Assembly: GCF_000972845.2 (NCBI RefSeq)
Contig: NC_040028.1
Span: 9,556,038-9,620,037, forward strand
Direction of reading: 5' to 3'
Origin: Larimichthys crocea
Lineage: Eukaryota; Chordata; Actinopteri; Sciaenidae
DNA length: 64,000 nt
Shown: piece after piece, positions 1-13,215 of the stretch
Layout: each line of letters begins with the position of its first letter
Numbering within the stretch: position 1 is the stretch's first letter
The notes under the pieces: generated by a model
What the model was told of the DNA's origin: nothing
Database searches by the model: none
The model's input: the letters and a program-made list of their open reading frames with translations, nothing else
Translations under genes and position numbers: made by a program

Positions 1-528
1 GTACGGGGATAACAACTTCAGTTTCAGCCTCTTATTTACTCTAGGTGATAGCAAAGGAAAAGGCCTCATGTGGCTTCTCTTTTTTTGTATATATGCTTTG
101 TTCTCCTTTTCCTTAGAAAAAGCATCCTTCAACAGGACTGGTTAATTAACAGCTGCATAAAGTGCAATGGCAGCAAGAGAGAAAATACGCCGCAGAGATC
201 TGAAGTGACAGAGGCTCAGATAGAGCTGTGAAGACACTGTAGAGAAATCAGCTCAGTGAAGCAGCTGAACACTCGGGAGGATTGAATGAGCTGAACAGCT
301 GAGGATTCACACACACACACACACACGTACAGTCTGCTAATGGTTAGGGGTTATTACCAGGTCAAGATGAGTCAGGAGAAGGTCAGTCCGGAAACCACAT
401 TTTTGTTATGCAAGTGTGTGTGTGTGTGTTTATGTGCTTCTGTGTGCATGAATGACTTCCATGTGCGTCTTCATGCCCTTGTCAGTTGGTATACAGCGAT
501 GTATATTGTATATCTTTGAATATTGTTA

Positions 529-532
<4 letters not shown>

Positions 533-582
<50 letters not shown>

Positions 583-593
583 CGTGCGTGTGC
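533..593 (+). repeat. TG microsatellite
   Basis: About 25 TG units passing into GTGC repeats. It explains the Cys/Val-rich frame read across it. Confidence 0.95.
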
Positions 594-2665
594 ACGCGCT
601 CAGACTAGTGGTCCACCCAACTAATGTGCCACCTGATCCAGCCCACCCCTCGGCCCCTGAAGTCATTACACGCTGCTACTCAATCCCTTCACGTCTCCCA
701 GTCAGTCTCCTGTGCACAGACACACACATACACACACCTAGACATACACGTCATTCATTATAATATTAGAAATTGAGTTGTGTTGGTCATTTTTTGTTTG
801 TTTTTTTAATCATAAAATTGATTTTTTTTTATGATTTGCGGTTGATATCTGATCCATAGCTGCTAACTTGTTGCCTTTTGTTTAAAAAAAAATGCTGTTT
901 TGAATTAAAAACACGACATCCTTTGAGTCTTGTAGATCTAAATAGTTTCTTATTTGGACGCATTGTGTTTGTAATGAATGTTTTTGGCAGCAGTAACTTG
1001 AAATGCTGCTGTGTGAGTGAGCCTCAGTAGCTTTGACTGACCCAGCGGCAGTAAAGCAAAGCAAAGTTGCACCCTTTGGGGTCTAATTCATAAAAGTGTG
1101 CATAGATTACGCACAAGCAATTAAATCTGCCAAAGATGGGGTCAGACCTTAGGATTTGTGGGGTTTGGGGTTATATTTAGTATATAATTAGAGTATGATT
1201 TATGCACCAAGACTGATCAGACCATGAAGTGCATTCCAGTCTGGGCATGTTGGTGGTGACAGTTAGCAGGATATATAACCATTACAGTGTCTGCACATCG
1301 TTCTCATGAAGTTCATTTTATTTTAAACATTTTTACTCATGGAATAGGACAGTCCACATCTCCTAGCGATAGAAAATTATTTTTAAAAAACTCTCCAAAA
1401 ATAGTGAGCGACTGCTACAACAGTGCAGTGTGCAAAATTGAATTTATAATCCAGTTTGGGTTTCAGAGAACAGCCACAGCTCACCTGAAGTTCACCTCAC
1501 TTTTACAAAGTTTACATCCTTAACTGTCTCAACTCTCTCTGCAGAGTTCTGAGTCGTCCATACATCTCTCTTTGCAACATCTCATCACCCATTTCTTCGG
1601 CTTCTACACTATATCGTCATTATGTTTCTTGCTATAATTATTTTGTGTTAGGGTGTCTCGCCTTTGCAGATTTCAATGATCTAATAATAATTTTACAGAG
1701 AAAGAAAACGATCAAGTTAATTAATAAGAGCACATTGCACTAAATTAACTTGCTTGTCATTTCATATTTCAGTTTGTCGAACACCGATTAGCTTTAGATG
1801 TCTCACATGACAGCATATAATTATTGGAGTAATTTGATTTGATTTGGAGATAATTGTGTCAGGAAGTTCATTAAAACATTTGACTTTTATTTCACTACTT
1901 CACCGTTTTATGTCTCACTCATTGCTGCTCATGTGCCCCTGTCAAATTTGTTCAAATCCAAACTTCTGCGCAGAAAGCGCTGCATACATCTTCTCAAACA
2001 CCTCTTTGTTTATGCGTTTGCAGTGTTTATAAATGAGCTCCCAGATGTATATTGTGGTAATTCGTATTGTTTTGTCTCGTTTAGGCTCATTACTTTGGTG
2101 CTGTTGTGCTGCATTTCCTGGAGATTTCCACTTAGCAATCGCATTTCATTTTGGCATTCTTACTATTTCTTCCCCCAAGGACACATATTCTGTAGATAAA
2201 CCACCATGTTTTCCCAACTGCTACATCTATCCTTCCTCCCCTGTTTTACTATTCACTGTCATCTCCTGTAGAGTTGTCTCTTCATCCGGCTGCCAAGAGA
2301 GATCCCTAATGCACACATACAGATACGCACATCCCTGAATAGACTAGAAAAAGTATAAATGTTAATATAGAGAAAGAAAAGTCATTCTTTACACAATGAA
2401 AGAAGAGAAACCTGATTAATCCGACTTGAAGCTACATTCAGAACGAAATATTTATTTCCTCCTACCTCTTTTTTTATTCTCCTTTTTGTCTTCATATAGT
2501 TTCACATCCGCAGTGAGCTAAATGCACTTTTACTGCTTATCACCACTTTATCTTGCAGGCCCTAACAACTGCCCCCCGCTTTTTAAAAGGTCAACCTCCG
2601 CCCCTTGTTAAATGTGAGCGCACCAATCGGAGTTGTTTGTGCCGCATGATTAATGAACCCTGCAT

Positions 2666-2677
2666 AGGTCGTGACCT
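2666..2677. promoter_or_regulatory. TREpal-like palindromic nuclear receptor site (candidate)
   Basis: AGGTCGTGACCT differs at one base from the TREpal sequence AGGTCATGACCT, bound by thyroid hormone and retinoic acid receptors. A single match in 64 kb can arise by chance. Confidence 0.3.
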
Positions 2678-4178
2678 TTTCCTAAGTAACCGCAGAGATA
2701 AAAGCAGCATGGGTGTGTGAGGTGTGTAGGTGTAATAGCCAGGCAGAGTCCATGACTTGATATATGAGGAGTAATGGCTTCGAGAGCGCTCACCTTCCTA
2801 GTACATCAAGATAGATATGGAGCATTGCATGACTCTGTGCGTGCGTGTGATAAATGGGAGCTGAGGACGTCATTCATTCAACAGCAAGGCTATACGAAGT
2901 TACACTGTACCACACATGCCCTTTCTCCCCATCCCACACACACACTCACAGAGCAAGCAATAACCACAGCCATCATTAGCATTTCAAAGTAACAAGGTGC
3001 AAGGGGGCACAAAATTATGCATTTTGTGCACTTTGAAATTGAGATTTGCTTAAAAACTGGAAAAATACTGTTTACTTTTCCCAAAGAGAGAGAGCACCCG
3101 AAATAGTTTGACTGACTGACTGACAGCGTCACAGGAGTAAGTCACCATATTTATGTTGTTAAGCTCATACGGGCTTGCTCATGGTTAAACATTCACAAAT
3201 GCTAGCTGACTTTTACCTCTGCAGCAAAATTGGAAAACGGCTGTTCCATCTGTTTCCTTTGATTTCCTAAGTAGACTTGTGGTCTAAGTCTTATACCATG
3301 TAACCACAACTGCCCCTGAGACTTCTTGCCTGAGACCTTTACGTGTTTTATACGACTCCCAACTGTCAAGTGTCAATAAAGTCAAAAGTTTGTGAGGGAA
3401 AAAAAAGTATACACCGGAAAAGAAAATAACAAAGTTGGCCCACAGATGCGGTACTGGTGGTGATCCAGGTTTGTCGTTTGATCGTTTTTTATTTTTAGCC
3501 ATAAATCATGCTGGATTCATTGTTAGAGAGGGGACTTCCAAGTCAGCTGCAAAACAGTGTCACACTCACATGCAACTTTGATGGAAATCAAGCCGGGAAA
3601 CAAAGAATAAACATGCATAAATCAGGGCCGTGGCTGCAGCTGTGTAATTTGCAGAATTGTTCAGAGCTGGTGGAAATTTTAGCTATTATCAGTTCCTGTT
3701 TTCAGTCTACCCAAGGTCGTGGATGACTTTGATACTGAGAAAAGCCTAAAAACATGAGGATTCTCAGGCCACTTCTGGAGATGATATGTAAGCGGATTTA
3801 TGGGTGTTTGTTCGCAATGATCAAAGGATGATAATGATATCCTCAGCAAATGTTAACCACATTCATATATAAAGTTTGTGTGCTCAGATTTATGACCGCC
3901 CAAAACTCAGAATGGTCCTAAAAACACAGATGTTAAAGAAAAGTGAATTTCTTTTCCTCTTCTCTATTCTTAAACCACTATGTGAGATTATCATACTGTG
4001 GGATTATTGAGAGAACCAGAAACGAACAGATTCTTTGTGTTAGTAGTTTAATGCACAACAACGAAGCCACATTATCACCTGAAAAAATGGAAGAGAATAA
4101 GTGTGGTCCTTTTAAAAGTATCTTTTAATGCTGTTCAGTTAGGTGTTAAAGCGTGTGTGTGGGTGTATGTATGCTGCT

Positions 4179-4224
4179 CATTTAAACTTACTATAGTACA
4201 AAAGTACTATAGTAAGTTTAAATG
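4179..4224. repeat. Perfect 21-bp inverted repeat with AAAA loop
   Basis: The left arm 4179-4199 and right arm 4204-4224 are exact reverse complements around AAAA (4200-4203). The arms begin CATTTAAACTTACTATAG. Pairing stops at the arm ends, so this is an isolated 46-nt hairpin. Confidence 0.9.
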
Positions 4225-7200
4225 GATCATTTGACCATAATACAGAAACCTTGTAAATGTCTCTTCCTCTGTACTACTACTGTGACCCAAGCCAAAAATG
4301 AGAGCTTTCATGGTACACCTTTTCTCTGGTAAAGCTCTGCCTGGGTTTACACTTGATTTTTCACATTAAAGTGGTGCAGAAATGAGCTGAAGGCAGACTG
4401 ATCCATGTTCTTTCAACTCACCTTGTCTAAAACATTTTTTTTTTTTAGGTTTTTGTTGCATATTTTTCAGAATTCAGCTTTTTTTTTTGCCTCAGCAGTT
4501 GAAGGCTTTGGCTTTGTACATAAACATCTTTATCTGTCTCCTACTATTCATGCAGATCAGTTCCTCTGTAAAGTACATCTAAGATACATTTTAAGCAGCC
4601 AACGTTCCCATTTCTTTCAGCTTTATCTCTATGCAACAATCTGCCAAGTAATATGATAAGAATAGTTCAGAAAGTTAGATTAGTTGAGTTGTTACAGTGT
4701 GTAAGAAAGCATGAATGTATCCACTGATGTGTGAGGGGAGAGAATGTATTTTTCAGAGGATAGACTTCATTAAAATTAACATGATGTTCACATTACAAAA
4801 GAGATTAGGTTTAATGACAGGAAATCAGTAGACCATTGAATGTGAGTGACACCAGCGTGCCTAAGTACCTCAGCCAGCAGTCGAGTCTTTCTGCTCCATA
4901 AATGTTTTTTGTCAAAGTGAAATATCGCAGTACTTCTATATATGAAGCTGCGCTTTGTAAAACACTTGACAAGTGCCTCTATAGAATAAACACTTCAGGA
5001 TAAAGTGTTCCCATTGGCTGCATTAATTACCAGATTCTCTCAGATGAGAGTTTTCTCCTGTGAAGCTGTAAAGTGTTGAATTAATGACTGCAGGCATCCT
5101 ATACAGTACAGTTAATCATACATACAGTTAATGCAAGATGTGTGCGAGATGGTGAGAAACAGCTCTCAGAGCAAACATTATGACCTGTGCAGAAATGACT
5201 AACTCAATAACTCTAATTATATAACTCTTGTCATATTAGGAAAGTCACATTGTGTTACTAATTACATTAATGATTTTAATCTTCTGTGAAAAAACGCAGC
5301 TATTCATTTTATTACTTAAAGCTGTACTTGACAAAAATGGCCTACAGAGCTGGAGTTAGAGCAGAGTTGCATAGCAGTAATAATGAATATGATTCATTTA
5401 AATAATGAAGTTTTGGGGCAGCATTTGTCTGCGCAGTATACACTAAACTTTACAGAATCAGATTTTTAAAGATTTTTATTTTTTGTTTTCATGCTCACAT
5501 TCATTTTCATAACACATATCCTAGAGTTGCATTAAATATTTAGTATCTATTATTGACTTGGGAAGCAAGCAATGTGTCTCGCAGCATCTAGTCCACTAGA
5601 AATTCATTGGAGACGATCGAGGCTATACAAGCCAACATAGTTTACCAGCATGGGGCGTGTCTCCGGTCGTAAAAGGTGGAAGAAAATCAGTGGGTGGCTT
5701 ATCGTTTGATGAAGATTGTATTCTTGCTCACAAAAAAAAAAAAAAACGAAACTATTCAGGCTTCATTAGCTCGGTAATGGAGCTTGGCAGCTTACAAGCA
5801 AAGTTAGAGTTGACAGAGAGTAGCTGATGGCATAAAGAAGTCTACTTAGCTCTACTTAGTCTATGCACATCTACTTGACATTAAACAACTGATGTGCTGC
5901 AGACCATAAACTGCATCTCCGCCAAAGACCTTTTGTATATGTGAAAATCTTAGTGCTCGTGTATAAAAATGTGTCAAATATGTCTAATTTGATATTGTTA
6001 ATAATAACGTTTTGGAATGTGTTATTTTCAGAGGTGGTATTTTACTAATAAGCAAGGCAGAAATGTCATTTTTGCAGTGGACCATGGCAAGGTTGGACAA
6101 CTGTGTGAGCTTAAAGATGTACAGAAAGAAAAGTCTGATGTGCATGGAGCTTTAATGTGTTTACTCATTAAGGAAGATTATGTTGGGTGGTGCCAGTGTG
6201 AATATTAATGTGTGTGTCGTACAACCTGAGCTACAGAATGGTCTGTTTATGAAAACAGTGGTTAGCTTCTGGGTGTTGCTGACAGTACTCTCTGATTTCT
6301 AGATTCAAGAAAGAGCGATGCATGAAGTGGTGTTTTGCTTGTCAGCCTCATTGTCCTGTTTTAACATCTTACACTATTGTTTTTTTCCCTTTTTTGATGT
6401 GTTGGTGTTGTCAGGCTATCCGTGTGCATGTCAATCAAGAGTGGTTCATCGGAGCCACGTGATTCTGTGCAGCAGCACCGAGTGAGGTTGTTCTCTTGCA
6501 TATATTTACATAAATGAACTTTCCCTGAGTGCATGTTTGTAGTTTCTCCCAACCACAGCGATGCCTACTTAACTCCCATATTTAAACACGTTAGTGAGGT
6601 AATTACAGGTTCAAGGTTTATCAAGGTGTGGGAAACAAATGTGAAGAAACCGAGGTGATAGTACAGTCGAGGAAAAGGAGTTGTGTACAGTGCTGATACC
6701 AGGTGAGAAATGAAACAAATTGTTTCTTAGTGTCAGGAGTGTTTTCAGTCTCTCTCCCACTCCCACTTTCTCTCTCTCTTTGCCATGTTCCTGGTGATGT
6801 AAGACTCCCAAGTCTATAGTTAAATCTTGGTAAATGTGTCTGTGCTGCTGAGGTGGATTTACTCCCTCCCCTGCATGGCCTTTCAGTCTATAAAGCACCT
6901 AAGCAGCCTTAAAGTACTTCACTGAAACTAATCAGCCATGTTACGGTGATTAGAAAGAAGAAAAACAAACAAACTTTAATTTACTTTCAGTCTAAGTAAT
7001 CAATCCTTTATTTGAGATCGGCAGCAGACGGCACGGCATCACTGTATGCACTTTGATCAAAAACGCAGCCTGAGGGCTTTTCCATGCAGACATTGCAGTG
7101 GTGATTTGTTCTAGACTGACATAAAATGCATCATATCCACCATATTACAGGTGAAACAGGACCAGGTCTGAATTTTTAATCATGCTGTATCAGTAATTTC

Positions 7201-7770
7201 AGTATGATTATTAACAGACCCTACATTTTAGCAGTACACAGCTGTTAATTCTGCTTCTATTTGCTTTCTTACTAAATGCATTTTTGTTTTTCAAGCGATT
7301 ATTGAGAAACAGACCGAGACATCACCCCGGAGCAACTAGATGAGACAGAACAGGAAGGAAAAACGACAGGCGGAGACAGAGAGAGACAGAGAGAGAGAGA
7401 GAGGAAGAGATGTGACATGTGATAGAGAGGGAGACATGCCAGGTGGAGTTGGGAGGAGATGGTGGATGTAAAGATAGAGACATACAGAGAGGAGGTGCTG
7501 GGGAGAGAAAGAGAGATCGAAGAGACAGACACCGCTGTCATCACGTGTTACTGTAAGCTGATTGGTCACTGCCAGCAGCTCCCCTCCAATCATCTCTGCT
7601 GTCAATGCAAGTGTGTGTGTGTGTGTGTGTATGTGTGAGTGTACTGTGTGAAAGACTGACATCATGTTGGAGGAATCTCTTTTTCATCAAGTACTCAGTG
7701 AAGAGCCTCGGGGAAGAACCTCAGTTCATGTTTCCTTTGACTTCATGTGTGCACATGCTTGGTGGTTGCA

Positions 7771-7793
7771 CTGTGTGTGCGTGTGTGTGCGTG

Positions 7794-7826
<33 letters not shown>
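7771..7826 (+). repeat. TG/GTGC microsatellite
   Basis: Interrupted TG repeat. A GA-rich stretch (about 7370-7520) and another TG run (7613-7630) lie just upstream. Confidence 0.93.
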
Positions 7827-8694
7827 TCACTCTGCAATACCATGCTCTTTACATTAGGATGTAGCACTGTAGATTAGAGGTTTCCATTAGACTGCAGAGT
7901 TCAGTATTCTGGATCAGGCTGCGCTCATCTCTTGTGTGTGCCCATGTACTGTACACTCATATTAACCCTTCTCAGGCAGCTGTCCAGACAGTTTAATCCA
8001 CTTTGAACCTTGTCTGAATGGTGGGATATGTCACTATCACTTATGTCTCACTATCTCTCTTGAAAGAAAAATAGTAACAGAAATAGAGAAATCACAGAGG
8101 GGCTATGTTCTTCAAAGACTTCAACAGAGTTGCTCCACATTGCACATTAGGTTTATGAAATACAAATGTGCTTTTGCTTGCTTTTTCCTCAGGTCCAATT
8201 TTAGCACAGTGAACATTTTTTGTTCACAAAGTGTGAACACTTTGCATTGGCAGTAAAGCCTTAAAATGATTTGAAATGTTTAGCGGTTTCAGTGGAATAA
8301 TATCATGATGATATGTTCACGTTCTACAACTCTCTGTCCAAATCATTAGTTCTGAGCAATTCGTTGTTGTAAACTGATGAAATGAGTTATATTTTGTTTG
8401 GATTTGCCATGTTGTGATATATGTCAGTATAGGAAAATATCCATATGAAACAGAAACTGCCAACATATCAGAACCTATTTAGGTTTTCAGGGAGTACCAT
8501 TGCATATGTGCAAAAAATTGTGTAAAAGCTTTTTTGTGGCTCCAGAGGGAGCTGTATGAAATCTGATTAACTGTGTTGTTTGAGGCTGAAGGCGAGTTTG
8601 AAAATGAGCAAAATTTTGAGTCAGAAGCGTTAGCGTCTGGAGTTAAAAGGAACAACTGCGTTTAAACTAGTGGCTCGAGTTTACATTACCTGCT

Positions 8695-9035
8695 ACCATA
8701 GACTATGTTAAGGAAAATGGACTGAATGAAGCCTGGTTACTCGTGTGATGACACCCACCTGTCAATCAAGCAGCCCTTAATTATGCATAACTTTAAGCCT
8801 TAATATAATTTGAACAGGTGAGATAAATAGAAATCACCCCTCAGTACAGTTGTCATGAACGGGCAAATTAGCGATAAAGACAGAAACAGTTTTTTGTACC
8901 AGGCTGTGAACATTTCAGCTGTCAAGTTGGGCATTTTAATATAGGGACCTATGGAGATTGACTAGTTTTGTAGCCAGCCTCAAGTGGACGTATGAGGAAA
9001 TTGAGTTTTTGGCACTTTCATGTCAGCTTAATTTG
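8695..9035 (-). repeat. Dispersed teleost repeat, family R1, inverted copy
   Basis: Inverted relative to 25538: CATAACTTTAAGCCTTAATA (near 8787) is the reverse complement of the R1 core, and TAGCCAGCCTCAAGTGG with GAGTTTTTGGCACTTT (8971-9019) matches the R1 left end. The CCATAGACTATG at 8697 matches its right end. Confidence 0.68.
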
Positions 9036-9461
9036 CCATACACGGAGGTTGCCATTTGACTATTAGCACAAGACACTTAAATCTCTGACAGAAGTGTCAG
9101 CAGCTGAGTTGCATTGTGGATAATGCACACACCAGGTTTTGTCAATGTGCCAAATTGAGGTTTTAAATTTGTCCCTAAGATCCAGTATAATTAAACCTAA
9201 TTTGATGAGCTGTAATAGTTGACAGCATCTTTTAAAAAGCAAAAGAACTGCTAAATGTAGCAACGTTTTCAAAGCATGCGTCTTTTTGTTTTTGTTTCAA
9301 AATACTGTAAAACGAACCACCCACTGCTCACATGTTCTTGCTTATTAATGAGGGTTTGCCTCTCTTGACAGGAAGAGTTAAATAAAAGTGTAATTAGTGC
9401 TCATTTGCTAAACTATGCATTATTTATGCTCATCCATCCTTCCGTTCACTTAGTGAACTAC

Positions 9462-9528
9462 TTGTTATGTTCAGGGTTGCAGGGTGTTGGAGCCTATCCC
9501 AGCATGCAGTGGGTGAAAAAGGTCACAC
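9462..9528 (-). repeat. Short dispersed repeat fragment, family R3
   Basis: GGGTGTTGGAGCCTATCCCA resembles, inverted, the fragment at 39175-39232 (CTGGGATAGGCTCCAG). A frequent fish motif of uncertain class. Confidence 0.5.
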
Positions 9529-11740
9529 ATGAAAGAAGTTATTTTAACATAAACACCTTCTCATGAATCCCTTTTGCAGAACATGTGAAATCTTACATAC
9601 TTTCCACACACTGGTTTGTGTTTCTTTTGGCAATCTGCATATCCCTTACGCTCTTTATATCACTGACTGTGATTGACACTTTTAGTACCCTTAACAACCA
9701 CCGACACGCCTCAGCAACCATCTGTCACTCAAGGCCCCCTGTCGCCACAGTAACAGGGGTCTACAGAGGGGAGGGGACGGATACAAAGGGCACATCCATG
9801 ACAACCTGTCACCCGTAGCAACTTCACCTGCCCCCTCCGTCTCTCCTCATAGCTAATTTTCCTCGATCACTCTTTCACAAAGACATGAGAGACTTTAGAC
9901 ATTAGTTCTAAGATATTTCCAATCTTAAGCCATGCACTACTGGTATTTCATTGGCCTTCAAAAACTCACACATGCATTTAAACCTTCTAGCTGTGAATAA
10001 GTCAGTTTGCAAGCATGGGCAGTTACTTGAATCACAGCAAGTGGCTGCCGGAAAGAGCAGCTTCATTATGACAGCACGGTGGGAGGAATAGTTTGTTCAC
10101 CACCTCTTCCTGCTACACCTATGACCCCGAGGTTTGAACTCTGTTGTGTTGAAAGGTCAAGCGTCAAAATGGGTTTGTCAGCAACGGAGATGACGGGTGA
10201 CATGTCAGAAACAGAGGGACAGAAAAAGGATTGAAATGAAATGAGATGGACAGGTCTTTCACCACTTCGCCACATATTTTAGTTTTATGTTATTACTCTT
10301 AGACACACAGCAGTTTATCTTTTCCTTTTTCCTGTCGCAGGAGGAACACATTACTGAAAACAGCAATTAGAACATTAGAACACAGCAAACCTTTGGATTT
10401 TAGAGGACATGCAAAAGGGACCTCCAAACTCAAAATGTTTGTTTTTGAATTTCTAGATTTAAGAAAGAGCGAGTTTTTGAATTTGCGTCAACCGCCAAAA
10501 TTCACACATTGAAATCAGCACAAAAGATCAGCACGAAAAGAATAAAATTACCAAGTGGTACCCAAAAACAACACTGAGAGAAACATGACAAATAATGACA
10601 AATCCATTAAGCCTCTAAAGTCCTGACAGCAGGCCTGTAACTAATTACAAATTATTCAGATATGAATCAAAAATGTGTTTTTTTTCCATCTCAAGGCACT
10701 TTATGATACTTTATTATCTATTTGACAAATAAAGTATTTTATTCTATATTTTATTGTGCGTAGTTTGTGGGGAGCTAAACTTTTACAGTACATACACTAT
10801 CGCCAAAAAAGCTTGATTCGGTACAGTCAGATCGCAGAGACGACTACTCTATATTGTTGAATGGTCTTTCATGCTTCATATTGTAGAAAGTTCTCTTTAC
10901 AAATTGGTATTATTTTGTGTGAAGGCTTTGCAAAAAAGTAATGTTTTTTTACATGGAAAAGCAAGACACTGAACATTGGTTCAACCAGACAGACAATTTA
11001 AAGTGCAGAAAGAGACAAAGAACCTGAGCTACAGTTATAAACACAAATAAAATGTATCACAGTCGCTGGTAAAAGAAATCATAAGTTATCTTTGGAGCAC
11101 GATCGTGGTTCAGTAATAATTTACTTCACTTAAGCTTTCTTGGTCTTGAAAACAAAATTAAAATCAAAGCGTGTGGGGACAAAAATGCACGAGGAAAACA
11201 GTGTTCTCTTCTCTATTCATTAAAATATTCTTTGTTTGGGCCCAAACTATTTTGAATAATAATTATATGTTTGGCGTCTGAATTATACTTCTATTCTATC
11301 TATGTTAAAATAGCCATTATTAAAGAAAAGAATACAAACATTAATATGACACGTGGCCCTAACTTTTTGAGTACAAATACAATACAATTAAGCCGTCTAG
11401 ACTTTTTCTGACAACTTTTGTTCTGTTTCAATAACAACCAAACTGTTGGTTGTTGTGTCGCCATTACATTTCGTATACCTTTTATTTCTGTTTGTGTCAA
11501 GGAAACACGACTGAAATATGAATAAATTCTATTTCCATAATACTGTGATACCCTTTTGCTATGTGCAGTCTAAACAAATTGCCTTGCTTGGTACAAATTT
11601 TGCATTCATGGTTGCGGTCGCAACATTTTTTGACTTATTTTGACACTTCCTTCTGTATGTATGAAATGTGTTACTCTGAGCCCGTTGAAATTAAATTTCA
11701 TCTATTTCATCATCATGTCATCTCTCCCAGTCGATTTATT

Positions 11741-11783
11741 GAACCAGGTAGTCTCTGTTTCAAAGAGAGACCTGGGAGCACAA
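11741..11783. repeat. Short imperfect inverted repeat, probable transposon fragment
   Basis: CCAGGTAGTCTCT and AGAGAGACCTGG face each other across a short AT-rich loop. The words match a common fish repeat end; no larger element is visible. Confidence 0.4.
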
Positions 11784-12691
11784 AACATTCATCAAAATGA
11801 CAAATTCTGAATTTCAGAGTGCTGCCCGTTCCATATAAAATGCCTCGGCCATTAGATGAATTATGTAGCAAAAAACACGTCTAACTGCATTGTATTGTTG
11901 CAAGTGCATAAAAGATGATAAAACTGAATCAAAGATGCATGTCGCTGATGTAGAAAAGCCCCCTGATAATCATCAGGTGGCGTGTCACGTTTTATGTTGG
12001 TTATTGCATCATTTAATTAGCTGCATGATTAATGTTATGAGGTAATAGCTTGAGTATAGCTTGATATGACAAGATATTGATTATCTGTCTGTGTAATTGC
12101 CTGTAAAATTATATTTTTCAGTTATTTTTCAGGTATAATGGTGTAGTTACTATGTGTAGCTATGTAGTTGTACAAATCAGTTCACTTGACAATGTATTAA
12201 GGATTAATTATGATAGTAAATATTGATGCTAATTCTCTTCTCTTCTCTTCCCCTTTGATATCTCCTGCTTCAACACTTTGGATACTCGATCAGGTAAGAC
12301 ATCCATCCTTTTCACAGCTCCACAGGCACTGAACAGCTTGCATATTTAACGAGCTCCGACATGTGTGTGCGCATGTGTTTTGTTTTTTTTCCCCTCTTCT
12401 TATACATATCCACACTTTCTCTCACAGCTCAGATAGAAAGGAGTCTTATGAATATGCATGAAAACTCTTTCCGCACTAAAGCTCGCTGTCGCTACTTCTT
12501 CCCGTCACACTCTCTTTTCTTTCTGTCACTCTCTTCGTCTCAGTCGTTCACTCGCAATCAAACACACACAATACATTGAGCCTGACATTAAGTCATGAAA
12601 GTACATCGTGGATGATATTCACAAAGAAAACTTGATGTGAAGATAAAAGTTAATATGACATTGTACAAACATCTAAAGACAGAATAAAGAT

Positions 12692-12694
<3 letters not shown>

Positions 12695-12734
<40 letters not shown>
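12695..12734 (+). repeat. TG microsatellite
   Basis: 20 uninterrupted TG units. Confidence 0.95.
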
Positions 12735-12735
<1 letters not shown>

Positions 12736-12929
12736 ATCAACAATTATAATTCAGTTTGACAGCTTGTCTCAGCGGTAGGAGGGTATAGCAGTTCTTGTGT
12801 TTTACTTCTCGGTCCTTTGTAGGATCATACATGTGTATTCAAAACATACCGTATTATGTAACCTGATCTGTAGTGTGTCATACTTATGCACTTTATGTGC
12901 TGGGTCTGTGAAAAGGGTAAAACAATACT

Positions 12930-13215
12930 GCCAGGATGGGAAAGAGTTTCTTCCCGCAGGCATTCAGACAACTGTTAAACAACAGCAAACATAAAAATAA
13001 TCTCTTGTACATATATCCATGCAGACTTTACGCTCTGTCTGTCTGTTGTTTTGTGTCTAAACGTACCGCATTTTATGCAGCGACAGCACCTTGTTGTATT
13101 TTGTGTTGTAATGTGTGTGCGCTTTAACATAGACCTGTCTGCGCTATTATTTATGTGTCATGTTGCACCATGGTGTGCATGTGTATGGTTGAAATGACAA
13201 ACAAAAAACTTGACA
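12930..13215 (+). mobile_element. LINE 3'-end relic
   Basis: The frame at 12936 reads GKSFFPQAFRQLLNNSK, like the FFPxAIRLLN end of fish non-LTR reverse transcriptase ORFs, followed by several hundred bases of 3'-UTR-like sequence ending in a short tail near 13200. Only the very end of the ORF remains. Confidence 0.55.
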
